In this document: positions 61,040 through 64,000 of the stretch, in pieces
Layout of the letters: every line of letters begins with the position of its first letter
How positions within the stretch are numbered: position 1 is the first letter of the stretch
Assembly: GCA_965229445.1 (NCBI GenBank)
Contig: OZ245876.1
Coordinates: forward strand, 2,542,001 to 2,606,000
DNA length: 64,000 nucleotides
Direction: 5' to 3'
From: Owenweeksia sp965229445
GTDB lineage: Bacteria > Bacteroidota > Bacteroidia > Flavobacteriales > Schleiferiaceae
The notes under the pieces: generated by a model
Told to the model about the DNA's origin: nothing
Databases searched by the model: none
Seen by the model: only the letters and a program-made list of their open reading frames with translations
Made by a program: the position numbers and the translations under genes

Positions 61040-62350
61040 TTATCCTCCGAAATCATCGAAGCTGACATTTTCTGGGGGTACCCCCCAATCGTCACACATT
61101 TTTAAGACCGCCGCATTCATCAGGGGTGGTCCGCAAAAATAGAATTCAATTTCTTCCGGTTCCGGATGATGTTTGAGATACTGATCAATTACGGCTTGAT
61201 GTACAAAGCCTGTAAAACCATCTCCTTCCTCATCATCCATATCTTTCTTAGGGGTCCAGTTATCCTCTGGAAGCGGTTCCGAAAGAACAATGTTGAATTT
61301 AAAATTTGGAAACTCCTTTTCAATTTGCTGAAAGTCATCCAAATAAAAGAGCTCCCTTTTTGATCGGCCACCATACCAATAGGTCACTTTACGGCCGGTC
61401 TTAAGCGTATGAAACAGATGGAACAAATGAGAGCGCATAGGTGCCATTCCTGCTCCTCCGCCTATGTAAAGCATCTCTGCGTCCGTTTCCTTAATAAAGA
61501 ACTCACCATAAGGTCCGGAAATGGTTACTTTATCGCCAGGTTTACAACCGAACACATAAGAAGAGCATATCCCTGGATTTACATCCATCCATTTATTTTT
61601 GGCCCGATCCCATGGGGGAGTTGCGATACGAATATTGAGCATCACGATGTTACCTTCTGCTGGATGGTTGGCCATCGAGTATGCCCTGAAAATCGTTTCA
61701 TCGTTCTTCATCTTCAGGTCCCAAAGTCCAAACTTATCCCACTCCGACTTAAAGTCCATGGGGTCACGGCCTAATTTAGGATGAGAAGTAATATCGATAT
61801 CCTTAAAATCAACTTCCACGGGGGGCACATCAATCTGGATATAACCACCAGCTTCAAAATCCAGTGTTTCGCCTTCCGGCAGCTTTACCACAAACTCCTT
61901 AATAAAAGAAGCCACATTGTAGTTTGAGACGACCTCGCACTCCCACTTCTTGATGCCAAATATTTCTTCTGGCACCTTGATTTTCATATCATTCTTAACC
62001 TTGACCTGGCATCCTAAGCGCCAGTTCTCCTGAACCTCTTTACGAGTGAAATATCCAACCTCAGTTGGCAGAATCTCTCCCCCCCCTTCTAAAACCTGAC
62101 ATTTACACATCGCACAAGTACCACCTCCCCCGCAGGCGGAAGGCAGAAATATCTTTTGCTCAGACAAGGTCGTTAACAGCGTTTCTCCAGATTCAACTTC
62201 CTTTTCCTCTCCATTGATATTGAGAGTTACCGGACCGGAGGGTGCCAATTTTGCTTTGGCGGTGAGCAGTATGCCTACCAGCAAAAAAATTACGATGAAA
62301 AACACCACAATACTGGCGATAACAATAGTAGAGGTTGTAAGTAAAACCAT
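61040..62350 (-). CDS. nqrF: Na+-translocating NADH:quinone reductase subunit F
   Basis: 436 residues with an ATG start. One N-terminal transmembrane helix (about 5-29) is followed by a 2Fe-2S ferredoxin domain with Cys73, Cys79, Cys82 and Cys114 (ACGGGGTCAMC, then RLGCQ). An FAD domain has the RAYSMANHP motif, and an NADH domain has GGGAGMAPMRSHLFHL and FYFCGPPLMNAAV. It takes electrons from NADH and passes them through FAD and the iron-sulfur centre to the rest of the pump. The length fits the usual 405-435. It is the last gene of the operon, 22 nt after nqrE. Confidence 0.97.
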   Translation of the reverse strand: MVLLTTSTIVIASIVVFFIVIFLLVGILLTAKAKLAPSGPVTLNINGEEKEVESGETLLTTLSEQKIFLPSACGGGGTCAMCKCQVLEGGGEILPTEVGYFTRKEVQENWRLGCQVKVKNDMKIKVPEEIFGIKKWECEVVSNYNVASFIKEFVVKLPEGETLDFEAGGYIQIDVPPVEVDFKDIDITSHPKLGRDPMDFKSEWDKFGLWDLKMKNDETIFRAYSMANHPAEGNIVMLNIRIATPPWDRAKNKWMDVNPGICSSYVFGCKPGDKVTISGPYGEFFIKETDAEMLYIGGGAGMAPMRSHLFHLFHTLKTGRKVTYWYGGRSKRELFYLDDFQQIEKEFPNFKFNIVLSEPLPEDNWTPKKDMDDEEGDGFTGFVHQAVIDQYLKHHPEPEEIEFYFCGPPLMNAAVLKMCDDWGVPPENVSFDDFGG

Positions 62351-62372
62351 GTCTCAGTCTGCTATTAATCAG

Positions 62373-63020
62373 TTACAACTTAATTCCCATGAAGGCCATG
62401 AAGGCAATGCCCATTAGACCAGTAACAATAAAGGTTATTCCCAGCCCACGCAGCGGAGCAGGAATATGAGAATAGCGAATTTTTTCACGAATGGCCGCAA
62501 TGGCTACAATGGCCAGAAACCATCCAACGCCACTGCCTAAGCCAAATACAGAAGCTTCCGTTATGGAGTTATAGTTCCGTTCCTGCATAAACAAAGAACC
62601 ACCTAAAATGGAGCAATTAACGGCAATCAGAGGCAAAAATATACCCAGAGCGCCATAAAGAGCGGGAGCAAACTTCTCCACCACCATCTCTACCAATTGC
62701 ACCATGGATGCAATTACTGCAATAAACATGATGAAGGACAAGAAGCTAAGATCAACACTCGCAAAGAGCATTTCTTCGGGAGTGGTATGACCCATAAGCT
62801 TATCCAACCATACCAAAGCTCCTTCTTTTAAGACAAAATTCTCCAATAAATAGTTTACCGGAACCGTGATGCCCAATACAAAAATTACAGCAGCACCCAA
62901 GCCTACGCCCGTAGTCACCTTTTTAGACACTGCCAGATAAGAACACATGCCCAGGAAGTAGGCAAAGATCATGTTCTCAACAAAGATGGACTTAACGAAT
63001 ATGTTTACTAATTCCTGCAT
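62373..63020 (-). CDS. nqrE: Na+-translocating NADH:quinone reductase subunit E
   Basis: 215 residues with an ATG start and six transmembrane helices. Family motifs include IFVENMIFAYFLGMCSYLAVSK near the N-terminus and LIAVNCSILGGSLFMQERNY near residue 130, with the Cys residues of the NqrD/E pair that hold an iron centre. It forms part of the membrane core through which Na+ moves. It lies 6 nt downstream of nqrD. Confidence 0.97.
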   Translation of the reverse strand: MQELVNIFVKSIFVENMIFAYFLGMCSYLAVSKKVTTGVGLGAAVIFVLGITVPVNYLLENFVLKEGALVWLDKLMGHTTPEEMLFASVDLSFLSFIMFIAVIASMVQLVEMVVEKFAPALYGALGIFLPLIAVNCSILGGSLFMQERNYNSITEASVFGLGSGVGWFLAIVAIAAIREKIRYSHIPAPLRGLGITFIVTGLMGIAFMAFMGIKL

Positions 63021-63026
63021 ATCAGA

Positions 63027-63710
63027 TTAGTTTTCTTCGATTAGTTTGGTGTTGCGTGAACGTTGTACCCAAATAATAATTCCCACAGTAATCAGCGCCA
63101 TTGGCGGTAATAGCATCAAGCCATTATTTGCGTAATAACCTCCATTATCCATATACCAGCTCTCGGGAATAATCTGAAGGCCAAATATTTGTCCCGATCC
63201 AAAAAGCTCCCGGAAAAAAGCCACTGCAAGGAGAATCCAGGCATAACCAAAGGCGTTGCCAAGTCCATCAAGGAAAGATTTCCAGGGCCCATTACCCAAG
63301 GCAAAAGCTTCAAACCTCCCCATGATAATACAGTTGGTAATAATAAGTCCAACAAATACGGATAGCTCCTTACTAACATCATAGACAAATGCCTTAAGCA
63401 CCTGATCCACCAGGATCACCAGTGAGGCTACCACCACCAATTGCACGATAATTCGAATGCGGTTAGGGATCATATTTCTGAGCAGTGAAATGATCACATT
63501 TCCTACTGCCAAAACAAACAGCACTGAAATAGACATTACCAGAGCCGGGTAAAGCTTCACGGTAATGGCCAGTGCTGAACATATCCCCAGCACTTGCACC
63601 GTAATGGGGTTGTCATCGTTTAAGGGATCGCTAATGAGCTTGCGGTTCTTCTTGCTGAAGAGGGGCTCTCTAGGCTTTTTCTCTTGTTCTACAACTGCTG
63701 TTTCCGCCAT
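63027..63710 (-). CDS. nqrD: Na+-translocating NADH:quinone reductase subunit D
   Basis: 227 residues with an ATG start. After a charged N-terminal 35 residues, six transmembrane helices follow. The conserved LGICSALAITVKLYPALVMS segment and the VGLIITNCIIMGRFEAFALGNG segment supply the Cys residues that pair with those of NqrE. GNAFGYAWILLAVAFFRELFGSG and the C-terminal LMLLPPMALI region are typical. It is an integral part of the pump. Confidence 0.97.
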   Translation of the reverse strand: MAETAVVEQEKKPREPLFSKKNRKLISDPLNDDNPITVQVLGICSALAITVKLYPALVMSISVLFVLAVGNVIISLLRNMIPNRIRIIVQLVVVASLVILVDQVLKAFVYDVSKELSVFVGLIITNCIIMGRFEAFALGNGPWKSFLDGLGNAFGYAWILLAVAFFRELFGSGQIFGLQIIPESWYMDNGGYYANNGLMLLPPMALITVGIIIWVQRSRNTKLIEEN

Positions 63711-63717
63711 GACTTAA

Positions 63718-64000
63718 TTATTGAATACTAGCTAGTTCTTTTTCTTCAGACAGGTTTTTACCCTGTGCCCTGGAGCTCGTACTTCTCAGGTACTCCAGAT
63801 AAGGTTTAACCGAATTATCAATCATATCCTGCACGCCAACCGAAGTAATGGTCCCGCCGGAGATGCCGTCTACTTCATGTTCGCCTGAAGCGTCTCCTTT
63901 GCGAACCTCTATGCCCACAAATTCTCCGTCGTCCATAATTTTCTTTCCGGGAAACTGATCCATAAAAATTGGGGTGGAAATTTCAGCTCCCAGACCAGGT
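63718..64000 (-). CDS. nqrC: Na+-translocating NADH:quinone reductase subunit C, C-terminal part
   Basis: The frame continues out of the window: before the internal Met it reads PGLGAEISTPIF, the conserved NqrC motif, so the gene is partial here (about 94 residues). It contains the flavin attachment site SGGTITS, where the Thr carries covalently bound FMN in the family, and ends NSVKPYLEYLRST...LASIQ. The stop stands 7 nt before the nqrD start. Upstream subunits A and B should lie beyond the window edge. Confidence 0.95.
   Translation of the reverse strand, partial: PGLGAEISTPIFMDQFPGKKIMDDGEFVGIEVRKGDASGEHEVDGISGGTITSVGVQDMIDNSVKPYLEYLRSTSSRAQGKNLSEEKELASIQ

Overview
The window looks like a marine Bacteroidota chromosome (Flavobacteriales/Saprospirales-like; the genus cannot be read from the sequence). 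The evidence is: secreted proteins ending in type IX secretion system (T9SS) type A sorting domains, lipoproteins with Bacteroidota-type lipoboxes, promoters of the TTG-N17-19-TAnnTTTG type, a Na+-translocating NADH:quinone reductase (Nqr) operon, and HmuY/HmuR-type heme uptake.

Region 1 (1-29,081, all minus strand): five giant secreted modular proteins in a row, the first cut by the window start. Each has a signal peptide (or, in one case, an N-terminus that becomes one from a TTG start) followed by alternating fibronectin III and MAM-like/jelly-roll modules. The four complete ones end in a PKD domain and a T9SS sorting domain. They are diverged, module-shuffled paralogues. Three are followed by strong rho-independent hairpins, so they are probably separate transcription units.

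Region 2 (29,490-about 51,300): a strong promoter, an interrupted tRNA-like remnant carrying palindromic repeats, an intact tRNA-Arg(TCT), then a phage-like integrated element of about 21.5 kb. The element begins with a tyrosine integrase. It continues with a cargo zone (Cys-rich lipoprotein, ClpP-fold protease with an overlapping 60-codon gene, small membrane protein) and a long leftward late operon: terminase small and large subunits, a RadC/ArdC-like accessory module, portal, connector-like protein, M15 peptidase, lipoprotein, tail proteins, tape measure and tail tip. A rightward two-gene cassette (small putative regulator plus membrane protein) has its own operator and terminator. No major capsid, prohead protease, tail tube or sheath protein was recognised. 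The intergenic DNA holds several conspicuous structures, including a 51-bp perfect repeat with a hairpin upstream of the terminase genes. No copy of the tRNA end was found at the far side, so the right boundary is uncertain (51.24-51.89 kb).

Region 3 (51,890-60,787, minus strand): a probable heme/iron locus transcribed leftwards. It runs DUF6607-type protein, T9SS-exported HmuY-like protein, TonB-dependent HmuR-like receptor, HmuY-like lipoprotein, then a T9SS Asp-box propeller protein and a small lipoprotein. A good promoter and a 25-bp AT-rich palindrome lie upstream.

Region 4 (61,040-64,000, minus strand): the 3' part of the nqr operon (nqrC partial, nqrD, nqrE, nqrF), closed by a hairpin terminator.
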